Shown: one piece after another, positions 8,446 to 17,440 of the stretch
Position numbering within the stretch: the stretch's first letter is position 1
How the letters are laid out: the number at the start of each line of letters is the position of its first letter
Assembly (NCBI RefSeq): GCF_036746095.1
Contig: NZ_DAIOEU010000001.1
Span: 1 to 64,000 of the forward strand
Reading direction: 5' to 3'
From: Dyella_B sp036746095
Lineage (GTDB): Bacteria > Pseudomonadota > Gammaproteobacteria > Xanthomonadales > Rhodanobacteraceae
DNA length: 64,000 bases
The notes under the pieces: model-generated
The model's database searches: none
Told to the model about the DNA's origin: nothing
Seen by the model: only the letters and a program-made list of their open reading frames with translations
Program-made: the position numbers and the translations under genes

Positions 8446-9465
8446 TCAGCTTTTCGCCGCCGCCTTCCGCGCCAGCTTCTTCGCGTCCGCCGACATCTCC
8501 GGCTGCACCGGTTGCGGGGTTTTCTTGCCGGTGCCAGGCTTGGTCCAGACGGCGACGTAATCCACCACCATCGAGTGCCCTGGCTCTGTTTCCGGCGTCG
8601 GCGTGGGTTTCCAGCCGGCCATCACGAACGAGAAGCCGCCGCCCATCGCGACGTCCAGCAGCATGAAATACCCGTGCTCGCCGGTGAGTTGGCGCCAGGT
8701 ATCGGCGGAAAGCTGGTTCTCGGCAACCTGGTTGATGAGCTGGTCGTCCACGAACCAGCGCAGCCGTTCCGGCGTCACGCTGCGATCCCACTCGAACGTG
8801 AAAGTGTGCGGGCCGGCCGTGCAGGCCTCGTGCGGGCAGGGCAGGCGGGCGCCAATGCCGATCGGTTCGCCGCACGGACCCCCGGGATTCACGCCGCAGT
8901 GCAGGATGCCCCACACCGCATCCAGTCCATTGACGCTTTCCATGATGTCGAACTCGCCGGACTTGGGCCATGCCATGGTGGTGCGGTAGTCACTGCCCAA
9001 CGCCCAGAATGCGGGCCAATAGCCGAGTGCGCGCGGGCCGGTCACGTCCGGCATCTGGATGCGTGCCTCCATGCGCAGCTGGCCGCCATCGGGGGCGGCA
9101 AAGTCGTCACGCACGGTTTCCACGCGGCCGGAGGTCCACTGCCCGGCCGCGTCGCGTTGCGGCGTGATGACCAGATGGCCTTGGCCGTCCAAATGGATGT
9201 TGGCCGGATCGCTGGTGTAGTTCTCGATTTCCGAGGTGCCCCAGTTGACCGGCCCGTTCGGGTAGCCGTGTCCCGTATCGATGCGCCAGTTGGTGGACGA
9301 GGGAAGGGAGCCTGCGGCGCCGGCGAAATTGTCGCCCCATTGCAACTGCCAGCCGGCGGGAGCAGGGATGTCGATGGCTCGCGCGGTGCTGGCAAAGCCG
9401 GTCAGGCCGATACCGAGGGCGCAAGCGGCAGCGACGGCGCGGGGGAAAAGATTTTTGATCTGCAT
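8446..9465 (-). CDS. GH16 secreted endo-beta-glucanase
   Basis: 339-aa secreted glycoside hydrolase of family 16 (laminarinase/lichenase clan), which hydrolyses beta-1,3- or beta-1,3/1,4-glucans. The signal peptide ends at about FASTARA (residue 30). The catalytic ExDxxE motif is GEFDIMESVNG, with E171 as nucleophile, D173, and E176 as acid/base. The aromatic stretch LGYWPAFWALG before it and the C-terminal VDYVAVW strand are typical of the family. The tail is Lys/Ala-rich (KKLARKAAAKS) and not part of the catalytic fold. The start at ATG 9465-9463 has only a weak ribosome site. It lies 172 bp downstream of the phosphodiesterase gene on the same strand. Confidence 0.9.
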   Translation of the reverse strand: MQIKNLFPRAVAAACALGIGLTGFASTARAIDIPAPAGWQLQWGDNFAGAAGSLPSSTNWRIDTGHGYPNGPVNWGTSEIENYTSDPANIHLDGQGHLVITPQRDAAGQWTSGRVETVRDDFAAPDGGQLRMEARIQMPDVTGPRALGYWPAFWALGSDYRTTMAWPKSGEFDIMESVNGLDAVWGILHCGVNPGGPCGEPIGIGARLPCPHEACTAGPHTFTFEWDRSVTPERLRWFVDDQLINQVAENQLSADTWRQLTGEHGYFMLLDVAMGGGFSFVMAGWKPTPTPETEPGHSMVVDYVAVWTKPGTGKKTPQPVQPEMSADAKKLARKAAAKS

Positions 9466-9637
9466 AAACTACCAAGATGAGGAGCGTGCCGTCTCGCGAC
9501 ACGCTCTCTGCCATGCCAACCCGGCCGTGGCCGGGTTTGACGGAGAAAAACACGGGAATGATACGCCCCTTGCACTTGCTTTTAATGTGTTCGACCTTTG
9601 GAAGCAAATCTGTAGCGCAGGTCTCAGCGCGCGATAT

Positions 9638-11005
9638 TCATTGCAGCATGTCGGCGAGAGGCGCTTGCTTGGCTGCCGGCAATGACACACCAAGCAACTT
9701 GGCAATCGTCGGCGCCACGCGCAAATTGCTGATGGCGCCCAAGCTCACGCCATGTTTTACATGCGCTCCAGACGCCACGAACAGCGCCTGCATGTCGGGA
9801 TTGGTATTGAGGTAGCCGTGCGCGCCGCGCGCGTTCTCGAAATCCGTCACCAGCGGCTCCGCGGTGCCGTCCGTGAAGGAATAGCCGGCCTTGGCGATGA
9901 GATACAAATCAGGCGCCTGGTCGGTGGAGCCCGGCACGGGAAGGCCCAGCTGATTCGCGTCGTTGGCGGTGTAGATCGCAGCTACGCCCGGCACTTTCTC
10001 GAAATCGGCTTTCAGTTTCGGCAACAGCTCGGCCCGCTTGGCGCTGTCACGGATATACAGCGATGCTTCGCCGCCTTCCGGCTGAATCCACACGTCACCG
10101 CGATAACTGCCTTTTTCCTGATGCAGATAGCCTGCCCGCACCAGTTCGACGTTTGGATGGACGGCATGCGTGTAATCGGTAAAACCGTGGTCGGAGGCAA
10201 TGACGAAGGTGATGCGATCCAGCAGGCCGGCCTTGCGCGCCGCGTCGATCAACTTCGCCATGCGCGTATCCGCATATGCATAAGCCGCATAGGCAGCCGG
10301 TGACAATGCGCCGTATTCGTGTTGCAGCGTATCGGTTTGCAGCAGATGGAACAGCAGGAGATTGGGCGTGTGATGGACGAGGATGTCGATGGCGGCATCC
10401 GTCCATATTTCATCGCGCCATGCCGGCGTGCTGTCGTCGCCGAAGCTTGCTACCTGCTGCTTGGTCACGAGCCCCTGTGCGACAAGATCCTGCGCAATCG
10501 GGCCGTCTGCATCAGGCTGTTCGGCAAAGGCCCATTGCACGTTTTTCGCGCCGTAGATCGCCACCCAATCCACCTGACCCGTGCTCATGCCTTTTTCCGC
10601 CAATGCGTCATACAACGTGCGGGCGTGCACGAGTTGATCCTTCGGCGTCCACGGCTTCACTTCCGGCACGCTGCCATCCGGCGGAAAAGTGATCAGGCCA
10701 TTGGCCATCACGTGATGCCCGCTGGCGTTGACGCCAGTGATCAGCGTGGTGTGATTGGGCCAGGTCACCGAAGGATTGATCGGCTGCATGGCCTGCGCAT
10801 AGGCGCCATCGTGCATCAGCTTGCGCAGCGTGGGCATCGGCAAGCGCGGGTCTTGCAGGGCACGGGCGGGAAAGCCGTCGATGGTGATCAACACCACGAT
10901 CGGGCCGTGCGTAGCAGCGGTGCCATCGTTGTGGGATCCCTGGGCGTGGGCGGGTTGGATGGAAGCGATGGCTAAGGCGAAGGCTAGGGCGAGCAGTTGG
11001 CGCAT
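9638..11005 (-). CDS. exported ectonucleotide pyrophosphatase/phosphodiesterase-like alkaline phosphatase superfamily protein
   Basis: 455-aa protein of the NPP branch of the alkaline phosphatase superfamily, which cleaves phosphodiesters or pyrophosphates using two zinc ions. The signal peptide is MRQLLALAFALAIASIQPAHA. Metal and nucleophile motifs are visible: VVLITIDGFPA (first Asp ligand), NPSVTWPNHTTLITG (nucleophile Thr in the VTWPNH context), and IASDHGFTD (Asp-His ligands). Length is normal for bacterial NPPs. It probably acts in the periplasm on nucleotides or lipid head groups; the exact substrate is not readable. Confidence 0.88.
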   Translation of the reverse strand: MRQLLALAFALAIASIQPAHAQGSHNDGTAATHGPIVVLITIDGFPARALQDPRLPMPTLRKLMHDGAYAQAMQPINPSVTWPNHTTLITGVNASGHHVMANGLITFPPDGSVPEVKPWTPKDQLVHARTLYDALAEKGMSTGQVDWVAIYGAKNVQWAFAEQPDADGPIAQDLVAQGLVTKQQVASFGDDSTPAWRDEIWTDAAIDILVHHTPNLLLFHLLQTDTLQHEYGALSPAAYAAYAYADTRMAKLIDAARKAGLLDRITFVIASDHGFTDYTHAVHPNVELVRAGYLHQEKGSYRGDVWIQPEGGEASLYIRDSAKRAELLPKLKADFEKVPGVAAIYTANDANQLGLPVPGSTDQAPDLYLIAKAGYSFTDGTAEPLVTDFENARGAHGYLNTNPDMQALFVASGAHVKHGVSLGAISNLRVAPTIAKLLGVSLPAAKQAPLADMLQ

Positions 11006-11100
11006 GATTCACCGGAGGCTGGGCAAAAACACGTCGATTCTAGCGGACAAGTTTTGCAGAACGGCTCACATGGCTGGCAGTTGCAAATGGCAGCGATCGG

Positions 11101-11140
11101 CTCCCTCCCCTACGACAGTAGGGGAGGGTTGGGGTGGGGT
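11101..11140. repeat. dispersed hairpin repeat (CTCCCTCCCC..GGGGAGGG family)
   Basis: Intergenic hairpin CTCCCTCCCCTA/TAGGGGAGGG followed by TTGGGGTGGGG. Relatives in this window lie near 31611, 43194, 47475, 47583, 50199 and 54901. Confidence 0.7.
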
Positions 11141-11243
11141 TGCTTGTGCTTTAGCGTATTACCCAATATCGCCAGGGATATATTGAGTGGCGATGTCAGC
11201 TTGTCGCCGCACGGAGACCCCCTTCGTGTCGCTGGAAGCTTGC

Positions 11244-12587
11244 TTACGGTACGGTGATCGTCGCCCGGTGCAGCACTTTGTACGGGCCCACCACGAAGCT
11301 CAGTTGATAACTTCCTGGCCGCAGATACAAAGTGCCGGATGGCACGGCTTGCGTATTGCCGTACGCCTTCAGGCCCGAAATGGAAACGGCGAGCGGCGCG
11401 GGTGTATCCAGCAGCATGCGGTCGGCCGGAATGGCATCGGGCCCTTCGTTGCTATAGCGCGCCTCGACCAGGCAGGCGTAGTGGCCGTGGCAACCGTCCG
11501 CACTGATCAGGCGTGGCTGGCGCAAACCCCACAGGCTCAACCAGGTGGGCCGCCCATGCTCCAGTTTTTCCGGTGGAAAGAACACGGTGACGTCGTAGGC
11601 CGGACGCAGCGACCATGGCTTGCCGTTCGCATCGGCGAAGACGATGGGCGCCTTCGGATGCAACTGGTCCATCACCGCCTTGTAGTAGGGATGATCGCCC
11701 TGGCCGGACGGGCGCGGATACATGGTGGTCTGGTCGATGGCAAGCATCGGCAGGCCGGTAAGCTTGTACAAATGTTCGGCCATGGATTGGCCACCCAGAT
11801 AGACGCCCGATTTGACGATGTGTTCGTAGCCGGCGTTGACTACCAGGCGCGCGCGCGGATCCTGCTTGAACACGCTCTCGTACAGATGGCGCGCCTGTTC
11901 GGTCTCGCGCTGGTCGGGCGTGGCGGCATTCGGTGCGGCTTCGTACGCAATCACCTTGTAACCGAGCTTGAGCGCTGTGCGCACCATTTCCGCGTACACC
12001 GGCTCTTGCGTGTAGAAGCCGCTGTCTTCGATGGGATAGCCGCGCGCCTGCAACCCCGTATCTTTCGACGACAGCGTTTCGGCGGCAAAGTAGCGAAAGC
12101 CTTGCTGATAAAGCCGGCTCAGCAACGCCACGGTAAGGCTGCGCGTCATCGCCACGTTATGCGCTTCGTTGAGCAGCACGATCTGGTAATGGCCGGCAAA
12201 TTCGGGAATGGCGTCCAGCGCCGGGCGCGCCGTGTAGCCACCGCCGAGGGGGGAAGGATTGTCCACGGGCTGCGCTGGTTGCGCGATAAAAAAGGCTTGC
12301 GTCGCCAGCGGATACTCGCCAAGGAAACTCAGGTACCAGCTGATGTATTGGCCGAAGATCATGTGGAAGGCGGTGGAATTGTCGCGGGCATAAGCCTCGC
12401 GCATGGCCATGTACTGGCTGAGCAGGCCTTTCTGGTGCGCGGCCTCGACCATGATCTTGTCCGCTTTCGCTTCGGCCGCCGCCTGCTCTGCGTTCCATTC
12501 GGCAACCGATTGCGCGTGCAGGGCCGTAGTGGCACCCGCAGCAAGCCAAAGCATGCCTTTTGCCCACGTGCCGCAGCGTAACGTCAT
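11244..12587 (-). CDS. secreted protein with a ChaN/Tiki-like LLNEAHN segment, function unknown
   Basis: 447-aa exported protein. ATG 12587-12585 was chosen because GGAGAG lies just upstream and a signal peptide follows (MTLRCGTWAKGMLWLAAGATTALHA). The middle segment IVLLNEAHNVAMTRSLTVALL, followed by FRYFAAETLS and KVIAYEAAPNAA, resembles the metal-binding GExH/E pattern of the Tiki/ChaN/erythromycin-esterase-like fold. That assignment is tentative. A C-terminal beta-rich region (LYLRPGSYQLSFVVGPYKVL) looks like a small beta-sandwich. It diverges from frmA with about 180 bp between them. I do not recognise a specific function. Confidence 0.7.
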   Translation of the reverse strand: MTLRCGTWAKGMLWLAAGATTALHAQSVAEWNAEQAAAEAKADKIMVEAAHQKGLLSQYMAMREAYARDNSTAFHMIFGQYISWYLSFLGEYPLATQAFFIAQPAQPVDNPSPLGGGYTARPALDAIPEFAGHYQIVLLNEAHNVAMTRSLTVALLSRLYQQGFRYFAAETLSSKDTGLQARGYPIEDSGFYTQEPVYAEMVRTALKLGYKVIAYEAAPNAATPDQRETEQARHLYESVFKQDPRARLVVNAGYEHIVKSGVYLGGQSMAEHLYKLTGLPMLAIDQTTMYPRPSGQGDHPYYKAVMDQLHPKAPIVFADANGKPWSLRPAYDVTVFFPPEKLEHGRPTWLSLWGLRQPRLISADGCHGHYACLVEARYSNEGPDAIPADRMLLDTPAPLAVSISGLKAYGNTQAVPSGTLYLRPGSYQLSFVVGPYKVLHRATITVP

Positions 12588-12768
12588 GGCCCTCTCCATA
12601 ACCTCTACCGGCTTGCTTGCGATCATGCACCTGTCGGCGTCGCGCTCCCAATAGCCACTTTCCCGTGGCGGGGCACGGCCATTTCCTGCACGGAGCTTTG
12701 TGTATTCCGGTCGCCGACAGGCATCAACGATAATCCAGAGCATTCTTTCGATCTGCAGGAGCAACAGC

Positions 12769-13878
12769 ATGAAATCCCGCGCAGCCGTCGCCTTCGCCGC
12801 CGGCAAACCCTTGGAAATCGTCGAGATCGACGTCGCGCCGCCCAAGGCCGGCGAAGTGCTGGTGAAGATCACGCACACCGGCGTCTGCCATACGGACGCC
12901 TTCACGCTGTCTGGCGATGATCCCGAAGGCATTTTTCCCGCCGTGCTGGGCCACGAAGGCGGCGGCATCGTGGTGGAAGTGGGCGAGGGCGTGACCACGC
13001 TGCAGCCGGGCGACCATGTGATTCCGCTCTACACGGCCGAGTGCGGCAAGTGCAAATTCTGCCTTTCCGGCAAGACCAACCTGTGCCAGGCGGTGCGAGC
13101 CACGCAGGGCAAAGGGCTGATGCCGGACGGCACCACGCGTTTCTCTTACCGGGGCCAGCCCATCTACCACTACATGGGCACCAGCACCTTCAGCGAATAC
13201 ACCGTGGTGCCGGAAATCTCGCTGGCAAAGATCGACACGCAGGCGCCGCTGGACAAGGTGTGCCTGCTCGGTTGCGGCGTCACCACCGGCATCGGCGCGG
13301 TGCACAACACCGCCAAGGTGGAAGCGGGCGCGACGGTGGCGGTGTTCGGCCTCGGCGGCATTGGCCTGGCAGTGATCCAGGGCGCGGTGCAGGCGAAGGC
13401 CTCGCGCATCATCGCCGTGGATATCAACGCCGACAAATTCGCGCTGGCGCGGGAGATGGGCGCCACCGATTGCATCAATCCCAAGGATCACGACAAGCCG
13501 ATCCAGGACGTGATCGTGACGATGACCGACGGCGGCGTGGACTACAGCTTCGAATGCATCGGCAATGTGGACGTGATGCGCGCTGCGCTGGAGTGCTGCC
13601 ACAAAGGCTGGGGCGAAAGCATCATCATTGGCGTGGCCGGCGCGGGCAAGGAAATCCGCACGCGCCCGTTCCAGTTGGTCACCGGCCGCGTGTGGCGCGG
13701 CAGCGCGTTCGGTGGCGTGAAAGGACGCAGCCAGTTGCCGGGCATGGTGCAGCAGGCCATGCGCGGCGAGATCCGGCTCGATCCGTTCATCACGCATCGC
13801 CTGCCATTGGAGCAGATCAACGAAGCGTTCGACTTGATGCACGAAGGCAAGTCGATCCGCACTGTCATTTACTTCTGA
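12769..13878 (+). CDS. frmA: S-(hydroxymethyl)glutathione dehydrogenase / class III alcohol dehydrogenase
   Basis: Oxidises S-hydroxymethylglutathione, formed from formaldehyde and glutathione, to S-formylglutathione with NAD. The 369-aa length is exactly that of the family. Seen: catalytic zinc ligands in GVCHTDAFTLSG and LGHEGGG, the four structural-zinc cysteines in CGKCKFCLSGKTNLC, and the NAD-binding GLGGIGLAVIQGA. ATG 12769 follows GCAGGAG at 12755-12761. The next gene, fghA, carries out the following step and starts 66 bp downstream, so the two form a formaldehyde-detoxification unit. No FrmR-type repressor gene is adjacent. Confidence 0.97.
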   Translation: MKSRAAVAFAAGKPLEIVEIDVAPPKAGEVLVKITHTGVCHTDAFTLSGDDPEGIFPAVLGHEGGGIVVEVGEGVTTLQPGDHVIPLYTAECGKCKFCLSGKTNLCQAVRATQGKGLMPDGTTRFSYRGQPIYHYMGTSTFSEYTVVPEISLAKIDTQAPLDKVCLLGCGVTTGIGAVHNTAKVEAGATVAVFGLGGIGLAVIQGAVQAKASRIIAVDINADKFALAREMGATDCINPKDHDKPIQDVIVTMTDGGVDYSFECIGNVDVMRAALECCHKGWGESIIIGVAGAGKEIRTRPFQLVTGRVWRGSAFGGVKGRSQLPGMVQQAMRGEIRLDPFITHRLPLEQINEAFDLMHEGKSIRTVIYF

Positions 13879-13943
13879 CGCAAAACGCCCTTCTCCCCGT
13901 GGGAGGGCTAAAAGCAGTGTCATCTACTCCGAGGGCCTTCACC

Positions 13944-14777
13944 ATGGAACGCATCGAACGTCACGCTTGTTTCGGCGGCTGGCAGGAAGTGCACCGCCAT
14001 CGCTCCAAGGCGGTGGATGGCGAGATGCGTTTCGCCATCTACTTGCCGCCGCATGCTGCTGAAGGGAAGGTGCCGGTGCTGTACTGGCTGTCCGGCCTTA
14101 CCTGCACCGAACAGAATTTCATCACCAAGGCCGGCGCGCAGCGTTATGCCGCCGAGCACGGCCTGGCCATCGTCGCCTGCGATACCAGTCCACGCGGCGA
14201 GCAGGTGGCGAACGATGATGCATACGACCTGGGGCAGGGCGCCGGCTTCTACGTCAATGCAACGGTAGCGCCCTGGTCGCAGCACTTCCGCATGTACGAC
14301 TACGTGGCGCACGAATTGCCCGCCTTGGTCGAGCAGCATTTCCCGGTGACGAAAAAGCGCGCCATCAGCGGTCACTCGATGGGTGGCCATGGCGCGTTGG
14401 TCGTTGCGTTGAAGAATCCTGGACGCTACAGCAGCGTCTCGGCGTTTTCGCCCATCGTTTCGCCGTCGCGTGTGCCCTGGGGCGAAAAAGCCTTTACCGC
14501 CTACCTTGGCAGCGATCGCGAAACCTGGCGCGCGTACGACGCTACCGAACTGGTGAAGACCGCCAACGAAAAACTGCCGCTGCTGATCGACCAGGGCGAT
14601 GCGGATGAATTCCTGTCGACGCAACTGCAGCCGCGCTTGTTGCAGGAAGCTGCCAAGGCCGCGGGGCATCCGCTCGAGCTGCGCATGCGGACCGGGTATG
14701 ACCACAGCTATTACTTCATTGCGAGTTTTATCGGCGAGCACGTCGCCTATCACGCAACGGCGCTGTCGCAGCCGTGA
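13944..14777 (+). CDS. fghA: S-formylglutathione hydrolase
   Basis: Esterase D family enzyme (277 aa) that hydrolyses S-formylglutathione to formate and glutathione, completing the pathway begun by frmA. The nucleophile elbow is ISGHSMGGHGA. The family segments LTCTEQNFITKAGAQRYAA and DTSPRGE are also present, and the charge-relay Asp and His are plausible in DQGDADEFL and GYDHSYYF. ATG 13944 is chosen because MERIERHACFGGWQEVHRH matches the usual N-terminus; longer in-frame starts would run into frmA. Confidence 0.96.
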   Translation: MERIERHACFGGWQEVHRHRSKAVDGEMRFAIYLPPHAAEGKVPVLYWLSGLTCTEQNFITKAGAQRYAAEHGLAIVACDTSPRGEQVANDDAYDLGQGAGFYVNATVAPWSQHFRMYDYVAHELPALVEQHFPVTKKRAISGHSMGGHGALVVALKNPGRYSSVSAFSPIVSPSRVPWGEKAFTAYLGSDRETWRAYDATELVKTANEKLPLLIDQGDADEFLSTQLQPRLLQEAAKAAGHPLELRMRTGYDHSYYFIASFIGEHVAYHATALSQP

Positions 14778-15316
14778 TCGGTTTTCAATCGCCGGAAACT
14801 CTTGCTCGGCATTCCAGCTTTCGCTCACTGCTGTCGGGCAGGAATTTGCGTGGCCCCATGTACGTCTGCGGTAACCCATAGGGCCGTCATTCCCGCGAAA
14901 GCGGGAATCCATTTCAGGGATATACCAGAGCAAAATGGATTCCCGCTTTCGCGGGAATGACGGCCCTATGGGATACGGCGATTTTGAGTCTTGCCCTCGG
15001 TAGATGAACACTAAACTGCGTCATATCCATGTCTTGCTGCGGATTCGCAAAGCCGTGCCGGACACTAGTGAGCTTTCGCTGGAATGACTTCAAGCTGCAC
15101 GCATAACCCAACCGTCATGGCGCACACGGCGAGATTCAGCTGATTTTTCCTGCACAAAACCTTCACATGGCGCCGCCATATTCCACGACTTGCACACCAT
15201 CCGGCCCATCCTTCGTGGATGTATGCTACGGCGGCGGCCTCACGGGGAAGAAAGCAGTGTTCTAGGGCCGCGTCGGTTCGAGCGTTCCAGCTGGGTCACC
15301 GCACACTGCCAGGGCC
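14778..15316. other. intergenic region with a large palindrome
   Basis: A 539-bp stretch between fghA and the diguanylate cyclase gene. At 14815-14850 it has a fragment resembling the CTGCTGTCCGGGG element (CACTGCTGTCGGGCAGGAAT), then the 40-bp palindrome at 14875-14972. The remaining ~340 bp shows no convincing gene. Confidence 0.5.
14875..14972. repeat. perfect 40-bp inverted repeat with 18-nt loop
   Basis: Arms 14875-14914 and 14933-14972 are exact reverse complements over 40 bp. Each arm contains the smaller palindrome ATTCCCGCGAAAGCGGGAAT. This is the longest perfect palindrome I found here and belongs to the CATTCC/GGAATG family scattered through the window. It sits downstream of fghA and could also stop transcription or block 3' exonucleases. 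Confidence 0.92.
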
Positions 15317-16732
15317 ATGCCCATGAACATACACGACTTGATCGTCCTGCCAACGAACCAGTCCGACGCTGTTCTTCTTAAACGCCTGGCTGTCGTGCAA
15401 AGCGCTTGCTTGGCCGTTGCAGCGCTGCTTGCTTTTCTCATTCTGCTTGCGTGGATCTTCAAGGATCTGCGCCCCGGCTATCCGCACGGCTGGGATCTGA
15501 TGAAGTTCGATACCGCCGCGGGCATGCTGCTGAGCGCGGTGAGCCTTGCGTTGCTCTCCGCGACACCATCGCCACGGCGCTTGGGGTGTGGCCGCGCGCT
15601 AGCGCTGTTGGTGCTGCTGCTGGCGGTGGTGCCGCTGTACGAGCATCTCAGTGGAGACTTCATGGGATTCGACACGTTGATCGTGGCTGATCCCGGCAAT
15701 GCCGAGCCTGGCGTGATGTCGGTGCAGACGGCGCTTTATCTGCTGCTGTTCGCATTGAGCCTGTTGCTTGCCACGTTGCGGCATCCGGTCTACGGGATGG
15801 CGGTGGCGATCTTGACCATACTGCTGAGCTTGCACGCCCTGATCATTTTTTCCGGCTACTGCTTCAGGGCGGTGCAGCTGTTCGGGCAAAGCCTGGCCAC
15901 GCGCACCTCGCCGCACACCTTGCTGTGCATGCTGCTGCTGGCTGGCGCCTTGATCATCTGGCGCATGCAGCATGGCTATTTCTTCGTGCTGTCCGGGAGT
16001 GGGCTTGGCAGCCGGCTGGTGCGCCAGGTGATGCCCTTTGCATTGCTGTTGCCGTTTGTGTTGATGCTCGCCGGTACCGCCATGGCCAGCGCGGGCTGGC
16101 TTTCGCCACCGGTGGCCGTGGGCTTGGCCATGGCGGTGATGGCGGCTGCCCTGGCTGCGCTGGTCTCGCTGATGGGGCGCCGCATCAATACGCTTGAGAA
16201 AGAACTGCGCGAGCTGTCGTTGACGGATCAGCCCACCAGCGTGTTCAACTGCCGCGGTTTCGAATTGCTCGGCGAGCAGGCATTCCGCGAAGCGCAGCGC
16301 AGCCGTAGCGTGCTGACAGTGCTGGTGTTTCACGTCGATGGCGTCAAGGACATCAGCGACGCGTACGGGCACGAAGCCAGCGCGCACCTGATCCAGGATA
16401 TGGCGCGCATGTTGCGCGAAAGCTTCGAGCCGGCGGACATCATTGCGCGTATCGCCGGCGACGAATTCGCGGTGGTCACCAAGGACGAAAACACCGGCGG
16501 CGTGATCGCCCTGATGCGCATGGGCGAGGCGATGGAGGCATTGAATGCGGCAGGTGGCTCGTACAAGACGCGTTTCAGCGTCGGCGAAGCCACCAGCCAT
16601 CCCGATGCCGACGAATCGTTTCGCGATCTGGTGGAAAGAGCCGGCGTCATGCGGCGCGAACGCCAGCGCGCCGAGCACGCGCTGGCCAGGCCGGAGCGTG
16701 TTGAACCGCAGCCGTCGCACAATGAGCGTTGA
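15317..16732 (+). CDS. membrane-bound GGDEF-domain protein (probable diguanylate cyclase)
   Basis: 471-aa protein with about seven hydrophobic segments in residues 25-290 forming an N-terminal membrane sensor region. A GGDEF domain follows in the C-terminal ~170 residues. The active loop reads ARIAGDEFAVVT: AGDEF instead of GGDEF, a variant known to be compatible with c-di-GMP synthesis. The allosteric I-site position, five residues upstream (normally RxxD), is EPAD, so product inhibition is probably lost. Earlier signature pieces LTDQPTSVFNCRGFELL and VLVFHVDGVKDISDAYGHEA fit the domain. Either ATG 15317 or the next Met two codons on could be the start. Confidence 0.88.
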   Translation: MPMNIHDLIVLPTNQSDAVLLKRLAVVQSACLAVAALLAFLILLAWIFKDLRPGYPHGWDLMKFDTAAGMLLSAVSLALLSATPSPRRLGCGRALALLVLLLAVVPLYEHLSGDFMGFDTLIVADPGNAEPGVMSVQTALYLLLFALSLLLATLRHPVYGMAVAILTILLSLHALIIFSGYCFRAVQLFGQSLATRTSPHTLLCMLLLAGALIIWRMQHGYFFVLSGSGLGSRLVRQVMPFALLLPFVLMLAGTAMASAGWLSPPVAVGLAMAVMAAALAALVSLMGRRINTLEKELRELSLTDQPTSVFNCRGFELLGEQAFREAQRSRSVLTVLVFHVDGVKDISDAYGHEASAHLIQDMARMLRESFEPADIIARIAGDEFAVVTKDENTGGVIALMRMGEAMEALNAAGGSYKTRFSVGEATSHPDADESFRDLVERAGVMRRERQRAEHALARPERVEPQPSHNER

Positions 16733-16827
16733 ATCGATGGATGCTTCGGCTTGGCTCGAACTATCCATCCGGTCTGCGCGCGTGCACTACACTGCGCATT
16801 CCCCTCAAGCCAGATCGAGAAAACATC

Positions 16828-17235
16828 ATGACGTTCGAAGGCGGATGCTATTGCGGTTCGGTGCGCTACAAGGCGGAAGGCGAGCCGATGATGAAAGGCC
16901 AATGCCATTGCCGTGAATGCCAGTACATCAGTGGCGGCGCGCCGCAGATGTTCCTGGTGTTGCCCCAGGCCGGTTTTCATTACACCAAGGGCGCACCCAA
17001 GACCTTCACGCGCGCAGACCTGGAACAACCGGTCACGCGCGAATTCTGCCCGGACTGCGGCACGCACCTGGTCACGCGGCGTCCGGATATGCCGATGGTG
17101 ATCCTGAAGGTCGGCACGCTCGACGACCCGCGCCAGTTCGGCGCACCGCAAATGGCCATCTATACCTGCGACAAGCAGAGCTTCCACCAGATTCCGGATG
17201 GCATGCCGGCATTCGAGCGCATGCCGGCGCGGTGA
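16828..17235 (+). CDS. GFA-family zinc-binding protein
   Basis: 135-aa protein of the glutathione-dependent formaldehyde-activating (GFA/CENP-V) family. All zinc-ligand groups are visible: GGCYCGSVRY at residues 4-13, GQCHCRECQ near 28 and FCPDCGTHL near 72. Start ATG 16828 gives the usual MTFEGGCYCG N-terminus. Some relatives were proposed to speed glutathione-formaldehyde adduct formation, but most have no proven reaction. The frmA/fghA pair lies 2.1 kb upstream, so a link to formaldehyde is possible but weak. Confidence 0.88.
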   Translation: MTFEGGCYCGSVRYKAEGEPMMKGQCHCRECQYISGGAPQMFLVLPQAGFHYTKGAPKTFTRADLEQPVTREFCPDCGTHLVTRRPDMPMVILKVGTLDDPRQFGAPQMAIYTCDKQSFHQIPDGMPAFERMPAR

Positions 17236-17289
17236 GTGTTTCGCAGTCCTCGTGCCCGACGCTCCCGCGAAGGCGGGACGCAATTTCGT

Positions 17290-17349
17290 AAGCCTGGATG
17301 CGATCCCCATTGGATGAGCATGGCGATGCTGGGATTTTCATCCCAGCCT
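17290..17349. repeat. dispersed repeat (GCTGGGATGAAAATCCCAGC family)
   Basis: Imperfect inverted repeat beginning AGCCTGGATGCGATCCC and ending GCTGGGATTTTCATCCCAGCC. Related copies lie at 19656-19717, 23580-23643 and 59035-59105. Confidence 0.6.
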
Positions 17350-17440
17350 CCGTCGCTACCGCATGGGCCAAAGGTCAACTTACTCCGGCCCGCCACACTC
17401 GCTACCATGCCGCGATCCCCGTCGGCGAGGTTACGATGCG

